From Cricetomys ansorgei (lineage: Eukaryota; Chordata; Mammalia; Rodentia; Nesomyidae), in contig JAMJFZ010001133.1 in NCBI GenBank assembly GCA_026225945.1, positions 3,368,501-3,432,500 on the forward strand: a stretch of 64,000 nucleotides of DNA, read 5' to 3'. Both the position numbers and the translations under genes were made by a program. The notes beneath the pieces are model-generated. The model was given only the letters and a program-made list of their open reading frames with translations. It searched no databases and was not told the origin of the DNA. Of the stretch, positions 45,621 through 56,780 are shown in pieces (position 1 is the first letter of the stretch; every line of letters starts with the position of its first letter).

Positions 45621-48600
45621 CTTCTACATGATGTGGTGGAGAGCTGTTATTCACAAAATACAAATCTCAAAGGCTGTGACGGTTTTGTTCTTGTTTTTGT
45701 TTTTAATCATCATATTTCAGTGTGTGACACGGTACTTGGTCTGTTTTTAATATGTAATATTTCTGAATAAGCGAATGCAGAGAAGAAAAGTAATACAACC
45801 ATAATCATAAACGCCGAAAGGGCCTGGTGATTTCTGTAAGACCGTCTTTTCTTTACTTTTCTTTTTTTTCTTTTTAATGATAGAGTTGGGAAAACTGATA
45901 GGGGAAAGAGGAGAACACAGAAATGAACTGGAGGAATGTCAAAGGTTTAATTTTGTGTTATTGTTGATGCTAATCCTCTCCAGGCTGTGCAAACTTTGTT
46001 CAGTTAAACAAATACTCCTGAAGACAAAGATTTTATATTTACTGGGAAATTCACAGTTGCAAGTGCCCGTGTGTTTTTAGTGTCCTTAGGAACCTTAGCA
46101 AATAACTATCAGATTTGCATTTCCTTTTCACCCGCAGCAAAAGGTCTCCAGGTCCCTCACTGAACAATGACATTAAATAAATACTCGGAAAATAGGACCT
46201 GAGTTGGTAGAAGGGATTTGAGATGATCTTTGATTTTGGAGTGGATTACTTACTGCCACTGTAGCCCAGTGAGGAGAATAGAATTAAAATTACACTCATA
46301 ATTATATCTGTACATATTCCATATGCACTGTTAGCATAAGGTTTTCAAAATCATGACTTTTATATACCAGACAGGTCAGGTAGTTTTGAAACAAATATTT
46401 AATTTTTAGTGACGCTAGCTCTCGTTGCTGTGGAAAAACCAAGTCCCGATTCAGGACTAGTACCTCAAAAAGTACATTTAAAAATCCCTACATAGTATTT
46501 TGCCACTGAATTACCCAGTATTAAAGCATACGTTTAGGGAACAGGAACACTAAATTCATCAAACTTATCTAATTTTGTATGCTCCATAAATAAATAATGA
46601 AAGGAAAGTCAATACATCTAAAGCTCCACTACATATTTGTTTACATAAACTTCTACTTTCAAGGATTTCCATAATCGTTTATGTGGAGCTGTGCTCTGCT
46701 GAGGATTCCGTCATGGTCCTTGTCAGAGCACTTTGACTTTACCCAAATTTATGACTTTTGTTTTACATATGGTGGGAATGAGTACAGGAAGATGGTGACT
46801 TCCTGAAAGTGACAAATTGAGATGCTGGGAAAAAATATCTTTAGACTACATCTGAAAAGGGGAGATTTGAATATCAGCGTTATTGGAAGCCAGAAGCATT
46901 AGCAGTGTGAAGTGTTCAGAGAAGGGAGCTGGCACGGTCTTGGGATGATGCAGAGTAGGAGCCAAGATTAATGACAGGGTTCTCTGACTTTCTTGATAAC
47001 CGTAGTGCACGGAGAAAGAATTATCTACCAATGTCTGATTTTTATTTAGGTGCTAGTTACTTAATTAAGTGTGTATGCTTTTTGTTATACAGTGTAAGTA
47101 TTCAAGCTCTAATTTCTTTCTTTTCTTTAAAGTACCCCTGTCTTGGAGTATCAACCTCCCCCCACCCCCTTCTGTTCCCAAATAATTGGCACATGCACTG
47201 TGCCAGCAAAATCAGTAGGAGGAAGCAAGGTTCTTGACTGGATCTGAAAAGCCTGGTAAAGAAGTAGATTCAACCTCAAACTCAGTGGGAATAAGAATAG
47301 CTAGCCCATGGGCCCCTGCAGAGTACCTGTCCCAGTTATACATGAGTGGGAGATCAGGAGGCCTCTGAAATTCTCTTCAGATGGAGCACACAGGGCCAGT
47401 TGTTCTTCTGTCTGAGGAAGCATCCTCAAGGCTGAGAAACTGCCTCCCAGTTGCCTAGAGTCAATTCAATGACTGCACTCCCCAGGAAGCTTTTCTCCTA
47501 GAGGCATTGAGATTCTCTGAGTGAGCTCACTGGGCTCTTTGGAGAGTTCTTAGAGCATTTCAGAATTTTACAGTGAATTTGTGTTATACTGTCCTGGCCC
47601 ACTTTAGAAAATAATACAGTGTATTTTTTGCCTCTAAATACATTTGATTTTCATTACATTCTCTCGGCCTGGATCCTGGAACTAGGTGACAATTTACCTC
47701 AGCAAGAGTTCTCTGTCCCTTTATGCATTGGTTCTTTGGAGAGAGGCAAAATCATTTTGCTGACAGAGTCATTTCTAAGCCTTGTCTAAACCACATTCAT
47801 TGAGGTAACCAGGTTATTCTCTTCTCTAAAATCCCCTCAAATTTTACTCCTCTTGTTGGATTAGTTCTTTCCTTTAATCTTTATCTAGTCAGCTTGGCAT
47901 ATATTATCTGCATTCTTTCCTTATGGCTTGCTTTATTTCAGGCAGCAACAAGCGTCTTCATTTTTGATCCCTCTGTCTTGCCACTTAAACTTACACTGAA
48001 CGACTTTGCTCTTTATATACCCCCAAATAGGGGGTTTTCCTCCCTTTGTAGACAATAGTCTTCCAAGAAATCTGGCTTCATTAGTCGGAGTGGGCAAAAT
48101 CTTCACTCTATCAGCTCTGGGTCAAAACCCAAATCATTCTAAATATGACCTCTGAGCTGAGGAAGTGTTTCCATGCATGTTTCTTAGAGTACAAGGTTTT
48201 GAGCCTACAAGTAGAAGAATGGATGTGTTATTTGAGTTACTAGGTGGACTGGCTAAGAACACCCAGGAGGCACACAGACTGAGCCATTAATTCACTGTGG
48301 ACTGGGCTGAAGAAGCGAGTCTCTGTGGGAATTTCAGAATGATCCCCACCTCCTGAGAGAGAGTCCTCCAATACCAGGTCTCAGAGCTTCTAGAATGGCC
48401 TTTCAGAGTGGGTTGGAAGATACAGACTTATGAATTTCCTCCTCGCTTTATTGTCACTTAGTCTTTATTTTTCTATTTAAATCTTCTCTTCTGAGGTAGT
48501 GGTTGTTCGTGAGTCAAACTCATTATGCTCCTCCACAGATGACCCTAGGTGTTTATGTGGGTAGGGGCGGGTGAGGGATGGGTCAGTTCAAGCGGTATAC

Positions 48601-48692
48601 CATGGCAGTTCCCTGTTCAGAACTATCTTATGTTTCTTGTGATGGAGACAGTGAAATCCAGTCTCTATCGTGTATATATGTGATATATATTT
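45621..48692. other. Unique DNA, nothing recognised
   Basis: Three kilobases without a recognised gene or repeat. A T-rich run lies at 45857-45877 and a C-rich run near 47148-47170. Confidence 0.5.
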
Positions 48693-48750
48693 ATACACAC
48701 ACACACACATACACACACACACTCACATACATATACCATATATATATCCC
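48693..48750. repeat. (CA)n/(TA)n compound repeat
   Basis: CA units broken by T changes, flanked on both sides by TATATA runs. Confidence 0.93.
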
Positions 48751-49798
48751 ACCCATTCCCATATGTCCCTCAATTCTACTTGTGCACTCTCATTTCCAGA
48801 CTTGTATCTTTGAATACTTCCCTCTCTTTCTCTTAGTTCAGTTACCATTCATGGAGTGCACCAGCCGTGACCCAGTCTTAGAATCCTTCTGCTTGCACAG
48901 TATATCCACAGTATATTAGTTATTTACTTATCCCCAATCTGCCATCCAAAAGGAGCCATTGCTGATCATTTCTGATGTCATGCCTATGCCCATTGAGCTT
49001 GTGTATTCCCATGCTTCTTATCACCAGCTAAAATCAGTAACACAGAGGTACTTCCACTGCCACATCCCACCCTCAATAGTGTTGCAAAGATATTAACCAA
49101 TTTTATTTCTACTAATGCATCATTGCATTGGCTGCAACTGTATCCCACAAATGGGTTACGTTTACAGTTGGTATTGCCTCTGCTATGTCATCTCTTGGTT
49201 TTGGTGGTAATGATAAACTGGATGTCTGTGGAGAATATGAAGAATAGATTTTTACTACAGAGCTGTTCTTAAAGTCCGTGATGATGAAGAAGATTAAGGG
49301 AAACTTACTCATAGCTTAATACACTTAGAAAATATCAAGGTGATTATTGGTCATTTATGACTTGTGCAATTAGTTAGCAATGGTACCTAACGTTGATAAC
49401 AAAGTTATCAGAGCCATGGACATAACCTTTTTTATCCAGGATGAAATGATTCCTGCTTAAATATTTTTTCATATAGTAATATGGTTGGGGGATTTGTTTA
49501 TGGTTTAGGGGGTCCTTGCCTGGATCTATCCCTTCCAGATCCAAGCATCAGTAACTATGGAAAGTGTTCCAAGTAATGAACAATAAATAGTTTAAGATAA
49601 CTGAATCTTATACTCAAATGGATCCCCAATCTGAGAAACTCAGTAACATCTATTGAAACATTGTCAGAAAAGTCTGTGTTAGAAATGAGCTGGCGAAGTT
49701 GGAACCTGGCCTTTCCCATTCATTGCATTTACGCAGTGTCTTCCCTTTCTTCTTTGTTGGAGAGATGGAGTAGATGCCCATTAGTACCTATTCCGTGG
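48751..49798. other. Unique DNA, nothing recognised
   Basis: No recognisable feature. Confidence 0.5.
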
Positions 49799-49808
49799 AG
49801 GGGGGGGG

Positions 49809-49840
<32 letters not shown>

Positions 49841-49853
49841 GAGAGAGAGAGAC
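49799..49853 (+). repeat. G-run plus (GA)n tract
   Basis: A run of about ten G followed by GA and GGAGA units, all purine. Confidence 0.95.
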
Positions 49854-50714
49854 TGGATGCTGTGAAAATCAGTCTTCCCAAGCAGGAAAACATGTTCCCA
49901 TCAGTGGTGCTGGGAGCTGCTTTAACTAGACTCCTCTCCTGCCTTGAGCTTCTGCTCTTTGTCCTTAGCTTGAGTTGCAGGGTCCTATGTCCTTTGTAAC
50001 ACCCTGACCAAACTCCCACAGAGATAATGAGTAGAAAAAAAAAAAACCCTATCTCCATAAAGCTTTCCTGATTCAGTCACATCAGATTTCTTTTGAGATC
50101 TGAATACATATTGAATTTAGTTAAATACAAGTTATAAATACGATAACAAATTTGAAAAGAAATATTATACCATGTGTTTCTTTCCATTATAACATATTTT
50201 ATCTTTGGCCATGAACTTCATCTCAATAACAACATTAAACTGCCATGTGTAGAATTTAATTAGATCCTGATTTTGACTATAAGTATGGCTCTTTATGTAT
50301 TTAGTTATTTTTTTTAATTCATTAAAACCCCAATGCTTTCATTGGGTGAATTACAATCTCACTGCTGCCCAGCAGGCCCGACAAGGTTTTGGTCTTTTTT
50401 CCTCACTTGTAGCTATAATCCATATTCTAAAGGAGAGGAACACAAAGCCTGCAATCAGCTCATTAGTGGATTTGGCCATTATGCTGAAATTATACATTAA
50501 TTTCACCTGAATTGCTTGGTGCTAAGTAACAAAAATCTGCTCTAATATCTGATGCCTTAAAGGTTATTGAATTCAATCACATTGAGATAATAGCCTTAAA
50601 TGAACATTTATATTGAACTTTACAGATACATAGTCTTTACATTATTGAAACTGGTTACTCAGATCTTTGGCATGGCATCACAAATGCTCTTCTTGCCTCT
50701 GGCCTTTCTCTTCC
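49854..50714. other. Unique DNA, candidate conserved element
   Basis: No repeat recognised. The part at 50090-50560 is unique, AT-rich and full of TAATTA/ATTA-type motifs, which suits a conserved enhancer. This is inference only. Confidence 0.35.
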
Positions 50715-50945
50715 CTTGCTCGTTCATTATCTTGTTACTGAAGTCGCTTCTCTATGTCACATATTGGGTCATGTGTCTCCCTGCTTAGAGACCAGCAATG
50801 ACTCCTTCTAACTTACAGAATTAAGTTTAAACCCATTTGCTTAGTTTTGAGGCCACTTAAAATTTCAAATCCAGCTCTTTTGCTAATCTAGTCTCCCGTG
50901 TCTGATAAGCTACCCACACCTGCATTCTGAATACTGACCTTAATT
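50715..50945 (+). repeat. L2 LINE fragment, sense
   Basis: 'tgtgtctccctgcttagaga', 'agcaatgactccttctaac', 'tacagaattaagtttaaacc' and 'gaggccacttaaaattt' follow the L2 3' order. It lies close to the antisense L2 at 51540. Confidence 0.65.
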
Positions 50946-50992
50946 AACAAACAAGTCACCATTTTTTAGGTATGCACACAGCTTTAAGTTCT

Positions 50993-51140
50993 GTGGGCAG
51001 GATCATGCATATAGATCCATGTCTCTGTGTGCAGGCTCATGAGTACAGCTCCATGTTTCCATGTGAAGGCTTATGGGAATAGCTGCATATCTCTGTTCAC
51101 AGGCTCGTGCACACAGCTCTATGACCCTGTGTGCAGGCAG
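50993..51140. repeat. 34-bp minisatellite, about 4.3 units
   Basis: Units start at 50993 (36 bp, with a 2-bp excess), 51029, 51063 and 51097 (34 bp each), with a 10-bp partial unit at 51131. The form is 'gtgcaggctcatg' ... 'cagctccatg' ... 'ctctgt'. Units differ at many places, so the array is older than the one at 4902. The unit sequence is unrelated to that array. Confidence 0.9.
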
Positions 51141-51162
51141 TAATAGTGTGACACTATTACTG
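51138..51162. repeat. 25-bp near-perfect palindrome
   Basis: Arms of 12 bp, 'cagtaatagtgt' and 'acactattactg', around a single G. It overlaps the last bases of the minisatellite. A second 'gacactatta' follows at once. Confidence 0.92.
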
Positions 51163-51539
51163 ACACTATTATCATGTCCATTACTATATCACAGAGGGTT
51201 GATTTTAGGGGCCTAGGGAAAGCTTTCCAAAGGGACGGCTGATTATCTGGAGTCTTGCAGTGGGAACTGGTATTAGAAGGTGCCTGGAATAAAAGACAGG
51301 CAACAAGAAGGAACAACTCTCAGGGAGACAGAGTACATGGAGATCTGGGTGGTAAAAGACACAGATTGTGTCTTTGGGTGTGAGTATGTGTAGGGTGTGG
51401 CCATGCGTGATGGTGGCATTCACTGGTGAGTCAACAGGTGGGAATTAGGAGCCAAACTTTCTAAGGAAGTTCCATTTAGCAACCCAAAACCTAGAAAAGC
51501 AGTTTTAAAACATGATTTTCCTTATCTGGTTATTTTTAG

Positions 51540-51680
51540 AATTCCTTCAAACAGCTAACATTTAATGAGTGCCTACTATGTGCAGCAAGCACACTGCGTT
51601 GAAAAAAAAAATTTCAAGACCTTAGCAGGGGATAGAAATGAGCTGCATACAGATAACTCTGATGCAAGGTAGAATGCCCC
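51540..51680 (-). repeat. L2 LINE 3' end, antisense
   Basis: 'catttaatgagtgcctacta' followed by 'tgtgcagcaagcacactg' is the reverse complement of the L2 3' end. The rest is diverged. Confidence 0.6.
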
Positions 51681-53034
51681 TTATGAGAACACAAAAATAA
51701 AATTGCTTTAAGAATCAGAGGAGAGAGTTCACACGTTGATGTGTGGCTGACCCAGTTTTACTGACACTATTATAATCTTAGCTCTGCAGCTCATCTCTAC
51801 CATGGTGATGCTTATTTTGAGACTACATTAACCTTATGGAGGGACAACCCTTGGGGGAAAAAAATGCATCTTATTTATCAGATAAGCCTGGTCTAATCTG
51901 TGTGTTGGCTGACCACTAAAATAAAACAAAAGGCTACGAGTTTGGACTGTTTAAGCTGTACATGAGCAGAAGAAAGAGAAATGGAGGCTTATCATCAATC
52001 AGACATGAGGTCTGTGTCTCACAGGTAGGCCTGGGTAGTTTCAGTTATTGGGTATGAGCAGAAAGGAAACATTGAGGTTAACATACTAAGTATTAACTTT
52101 CAAACAATAAAAATTTGTTCTGGCACAGCTGCCAATGCTCTTCCTATGGAAAGATGAATTTTAATTTGTGAAAATGCACCCTTTCTTTCTTCAAAGCCAA
52201 CCTTAATGCCCCCCCCAAACAGATTCTCCAAACTAGATAAGCACAATATGTACTTGGTAGGGGTTAGCCTCTGCGTTCCCAGAAATCTGTAGGCTCGGTT
52301 CCACAAGTCAGTGAGCTTAAATTCACCAGGCCTAGTAATTGGATATCAATGCAGCTGATGAAGACTTTAGAATTTGGTCTATTTTATGTCAAGGTTCGTG
52401 TTCATTGATCTGTATTCCCTCCTATATTTCTCTTTCCCTAAATCTTGCTGAACTTACTTGGCATAGAAGACTGGAGTTTTCCTTCTCCCATTTTTGAATA
52501 ATAGTATTTCTTTTCCATTCTCTTGAAACATTGGTGGTCAGAGCCAATGAATTGTATTTAACGTGATACTCCAAGCAAACATTTAAAAAAAGGCCAATCG
52601 AGCAGACACAACCTGATGGGAATGTTTTGAACTGGGAGTTGAGTTTCCAACTAACTGGCTCTGTAATCACATCACCAGGACAGGGTTGTGAACCTCATAG
52701 CGTCTCTTCAGTCACTGGCAGGATGGATTACTGTGACATGACTTGTGAGCAAGTGGTCAGGTAAGAAGTCACTGAGTGATGATCTAGATACCGAGACGTG
52801 ATTTTGCATTTTATTCAGTCTTGCTCATATGGACACTGGGCATAGTAATTCAGTTGGAAGGTTAAGGTGGAAATCCTTTTCTTCTGGACGGACACATCAA
52901 GACACTTCCAGGAAGTGCAGATCAGAATGATTTCACCTGACAGTTCCAGGGCATATACATGCAAGTTTCTTAAAAGAAACAGAAATTTGGTGAAAATTTA
53001 GTCAGCTAAAATTGAACTTTGTATTCATTAATCT
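51681..53034. other. Unique DNA, nothing recognised
   Basis: No recognisable gene or repeat. Confidence 0.5.
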
Positions 53035-53180
53035 TTATTGGGTGTATAAGGCATGGTCTCATACTGTAGCCCAATCTGGTCTCAAACTCACGATGTAGCC
53101 CAGGTTGGTCTAGAACTCACAGCAAACTTCTTGCATTAGCCTCCCAAGTATTGGGATTACAGGTGTAAGCCGCTAATTGG
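53035..53180 (-). repeat. Old B1-type SINE (PB1/B1F-like), antisense
   Basis: 'ggcatggtctcatactgtag', 'tgtagcccaggttggtctag', 'cttgcattagcctcccaagt' and 'attgggattacaggtgtaag' give the 7SL-derived layout in antisense, more diverged than the B1 at 33769. Confidence 0.82.
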
Positions 53181-53309
53181 GGCTACAGGTATAAGCTTCA
53201 GGCTTCTTATTTTCCTTTTCATTAGATTTATTTTCATACATTTCACATAGAATATGAATATCTGTGTGAAAGAACATTGCAGGGAAAAGGGAAAGGAACA
53301 GGATAGTAA

Positions 53310-53588
53310 TTACAACCAAACTTTCCTTATGCTGACAGCAGCCAGCTCATTTATTAAGTCAATGTAACACACAACATCACACTTGATTGAAATCTTGGCC
53401 AAGTCTGACAGATGTTCTCCACTCACTGTCAATCTCAAGTATGTTTTAATGAGTTTCAAGTGGCTAGAGCGCCCCTCTGCAGATGCCACTGTTGCAGAGA
53501 TTGTGAGCAGATTCTTCAGGGCAATGGGTTTTGTATTTAATAAGCGGTGCATGGTAGGTAACGGGTAGAAATCATTGCTGGAATGCAA
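53310..53588 (-). pseudogene. hAT transposase C-terminal (dimerisation) relic
   Basis: The minus strand encodes about 90 residues whose middle reads 'LLTISATVASAEG' then 'HLKLIKTYLR'. This is close to the signature of the hAT C-terminal dimerisation domain, as in ZMYM1-like and other domesticated hAT proteins, where the usual form is LLTIPVTVASAERSFS then KLKLIK. After it come 'LSDLAKISI' and a 'DLINELA' tail, again in family order. The ERSF part is altered, consistent with small changes or a local frameshift. The frame has an in-frame TGA just upstream and no start ATG of its own (it opens at a TTG). No N-terminal transposase or zinc-finger part is visible. It is therefore a decayed copy of a hAT gene or of a cellular hAT-derived gene, possibly a 5'-truncated retrocopy. 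Its source cannot be settled by eye. Confidence 0.75.
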
Positions 53589-55670
53589 TCACAGCTCTGG
53601 AAACAGCCGCTCTCAGCCTGCATTTGATGGGCCTCCTTCAAATCAGTTAAATTCAGAAAGTGCCCCAAAGCCAGTCTGTGTGTAGAATGTCTGCAGTCTT
53701 AAAAGTTGATAAGAGTATTTGAAAACCTCAGTCTCTTTGGAGACTTAAGAAGATGCTTGCTTTAGGAGACTCACTAGAAACACATTTAAAATTGGCTAGT
53801 TTGTTTTTGCCATTGTTTCTCAATGAAATTGCAGTGGAGAGAAAGAGAGAAAGGGGGAGGAAGGAGGTGGGAGGGATCTTACAAAGCTAGTCCTTTTTTA
53901 GTTGTATGCATTTTCAGTAAGTTCATTGTAAGATTTTAGATGGTTACTTTTTAGTTTTCAGATAGATAGTTTGAGATTTCTACTGGTTTATAGACTTGTT
54001 TTCTTCACTTTAAAATTATTACTTGTGTTGAGAAAAACCATAAGGATAATATTTCCTTTGGTCAATCTCTATTGCAAACACAATGGTTTATATATTTTGT
54101 ATACTATGCTATAAAAATGAATATTGCTTAGCTGCTGTGGCTTGTTAGTTTTTCCCCTGCCATAATAAATCTATTTTCAGTTCCTAGCATTTCTCTTTGG
54201 TTTAAATGCAATAGTGCACCTCTGTCCTTTCTCTTTCTTTATAAATCAGTTGTAAGCCTTTAATGATCTGAAGTAATTTTGCAGAACAGTCCTGAATTGA
54301 ACATCAGGTCCTACTACATTCCTCTGGTTTTTATGATGCAAAAATTGTTTAGGAGCAGAAAGCTTTTTGAGAAAGGGGAAACACTGTGATACAATCAGAG
54401 GAGGGGTACTAAGTCCTTAAGCAATATGTTGTCGAAAGTAATTGAAACTTGCAAGCACTGGAGGGATGCTTTGTCAGACTACTGATATTTATAACTTTTT
54501 TTTCTGCCCTGAGCTTGATTTAAAACCCAAAGCCTGTCAGAGAGCCAGATGGCAGGTGAGGAAATCCCCATACATTAATGCCCAGTTACCACAAGGTAGG
54601 TAGGAAGGCATGTGATGGAGTCAAATGCTACTGCTCCAAATGTGTCTTCAGATGATTCCGGGAATTTTATGTAAGGTATTTTAAAAAAGTATTTATTTAC
54701 TCTTATCTGTTAGGTTGCCATAGCATCATGCCCTTTGAGTCTCCAGAGCCTGGCTGCTGCATGCAGCAATTAGTTTGTGCCAGAGAGAAAATGAGTAGTG
54801 AGAGAATGCCCTGGGCTGAAATGCCATGTGACCAAGAGTGGAGTGTGAAAGAGCTCCTTGTTAGTTGGAAATTAGTCATGGGTTAGCCCCAGGTGGGCAA
54901 GCAGTGGCTTCAGATTATTTATTCTCATAGCCTTGCCCTTCTCTTCCACATGGTTTGCTCTCTGGGGAGTTGTTAATGGCATTGCCAAAAGTATACAGTG
55001 TTTAAATAGATTGCCAGCAGAGAGAAAGGGATTGTTTGAGGCTTGGAAAGGCAATCATTGAGGTGGCATGGAGGCGGCGAGAAGAAAAGGTTAGGAAAGG
55101 GCCATGTTCCTTATCGTGGGCAGATTACAGAAGGCAAAGATGGTGTGAGACTGAAGGTTTGTAACTAGACCACAGACTCTATTAATCCAAGAGCGGTCTC
55201 CTTTGAATGTAAAACTGAAAGGTGGCTGAGATCAACTGCAGTATTTAGTAACTGTTTAGTTTACAGGCACAGCTTTCCTGAATCCCTGGCATTCTTGTGA
55301 ACTGTAGGCAGGATCCATGGCTTAAGAATTCAAGCTCTAAAAACGTGCAGCTGGAGCTGTAAAAAGCCACTATCTTGCCTTCACTGATTGCGTAACTGGC
55401 TCTGTAGACTGCCAGTCTCTCTACGGGCACCATAGCCTCATGTCTCCCTAGCTATTTTCATTGAAACTCTACCATGGATGTGGATTTTTAACGTGAAAGA
55501 AAAGGTAAACATGAAGACATTTGTTTAAGAAGATTCTGGAATATCTCTGACTTGCCTTGAACGCCAGTGCTGTGGTTTACTCTATGCCACCAGCTGTAAC
55601 CACTTCAGCTGGAAAGCGCTTTGTATTCTTGTTTTTAAAGCAGTAATTGGTAAGTGTATTTTCTGCTTGT
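53589..55670. other. Unique DNA, nothing recognised
   Basis: I see no clear continuation of the hAT relic upstream on the minus strand, nor any repeat. A purine-rich run lies at 53840-53875. Confidence 0.45.
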
Positions 55671-55746
55671 AATCAATAGCTTTTATATTCCACGAAATAT
55701 TTCTAAACAAAAAGAAATATTTCGTGGAATATAAAAGCTATTGATT
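55671..55746. repeat. Perfect 34-bp inverted repeat, 8-nt loop
   Basis: The left arm (55671-55704) begins 'aatcaatagcttttatattc'. The right arm (55713-55746) is its exact reverse complement over all 34 bp and ends 'aaaagctattgatt'. The spacer is 'aaacaaaa'. A further 4-bp pair (ctgc at 55663 with gcag at 55747) extends the stem beyond a 4-nt bulge 'ttgt'. The absence of any mismatch in AT-rich neutral DNA points to a recent origin or to selection for the hairpin. Confidence 0.97.
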
Positions 55747-56164
55747 GCAGAGAGCCCAGTCTTTTCCACATGCCACTACACACGACCGACTCACGCCGAA
55801 ATTCTATTATGCTACCAAGATGACAAATGCCTGTGTCGTTAATTGGTTCTCCAATTTTTTGAGAACCAAGAAAGGGAATTTTTTTTTCACTCTAATCTCC
55901 ACGAAATGGAGGCTTTTCTATAAAAAAATAATGCTATGTGATATGAATCAAAACTATGCACTGAGATTTTTTTTCTAGTCATAAGTTTTTATGCAGATGT
56001 ATGTATGTGAGTCTGTGGTACACTATAAATATGTCTATATTATAGATCCCTGATCTTTCCTGTGATTGAAATGCATACAGATACACACATGGACAAATCT
56101 TTTCTGTGTCATATTCTGTCCTGGGCTTTTTCCATGACTGAGATTCATAGAGCTTCCCCATCAC
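55747..56164. other. Unique DNA with a second small hairpin
   Basis: A 9-bp inverted repeat lies at 55843-55869 ('ttggttctc' / 'gagaaccaa', 9-nt loop). 'tccacgaaat' from the large hairpin recurs at 55898-55907. Nothing else is recognised. Confidence 0.5.
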
Positions 56165-56290
56165 TTTGTATCCTGTATCTGTATGTCTGTCATCTACACC
56201 AATGTCATCTCTATCTATCTCTCTAGTCTACATGTATATCCATGTTCTACATGTATATCTATCATCTATATCTAGCTACATCTATACCGT
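56165..56290 (+). repeat. Degenerate (ATCT)n-type repeat
   Basis: 'ctctatctatctctctagtc' followed by 'catgtatatc' units, one of which is repeated almost exactly ('tctacatgtatatc'). An old, broken tetranucleotide repeat. Confidence 0.75.
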
Positions 56291-56585
56291 TGGTCTTCAT
56301 GTGATACCCCTGGTTTAACACATACATATACATATATACATGTATGTGTACGCTGGTAAAGGTTTATAAATCCTCATCTACTCTGTCACTCAATTCATGG
56401 AAATAATTTCCAAAGTAGCAGATTCTAGTCAGTGGTATAGCTTCTTAGTTGACGTCAGCTACCTATCTGTAAAAGTAAATGTACTTATGTTACAGTATTT
56501 ATTTCTGAGTTTCCCTCATTGGCCAGTTCATAGAATTCTGTGTTTTTTGCCCAGTATTTGGCCATCTTATTAAGCTAAAATGTTG

Positions 56586-56780
56586 TATGCAGTCAACCCT
56601 CAGCTGTCTAAGCTCAAGGATGCTTCCAGATAGGGCAAATAGCACATTTCTGTAGTGTGCAAAGGTGTCAGCTGATACCCAAGGCCTCGTGGAAATGTAG
56701 ACTTTTACTACTTTTCCAATATTGATTATAGACTGGTAGTGGCTTAGCTGGCACTGTGATCCATGAATTTTCCTAGGGGA
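56586..56780 (+). mobile_element. Possible old DNA transposon relic
   Basis: Starts 'cagtcaaccctcagctgtct', like the terminal end of some Tigger-type elements ('cagtc.accctc'). The rest is not matched and no second terminus is visible. Weak. Confidence 0.25.

Noticed and set aside
51157..51773. 16-bp direct repeat ('ttactgacactattat') at 51157 and 51758
   Set aside because: One shared AT-rich 16-mer in 64 kb is within chance expectation.
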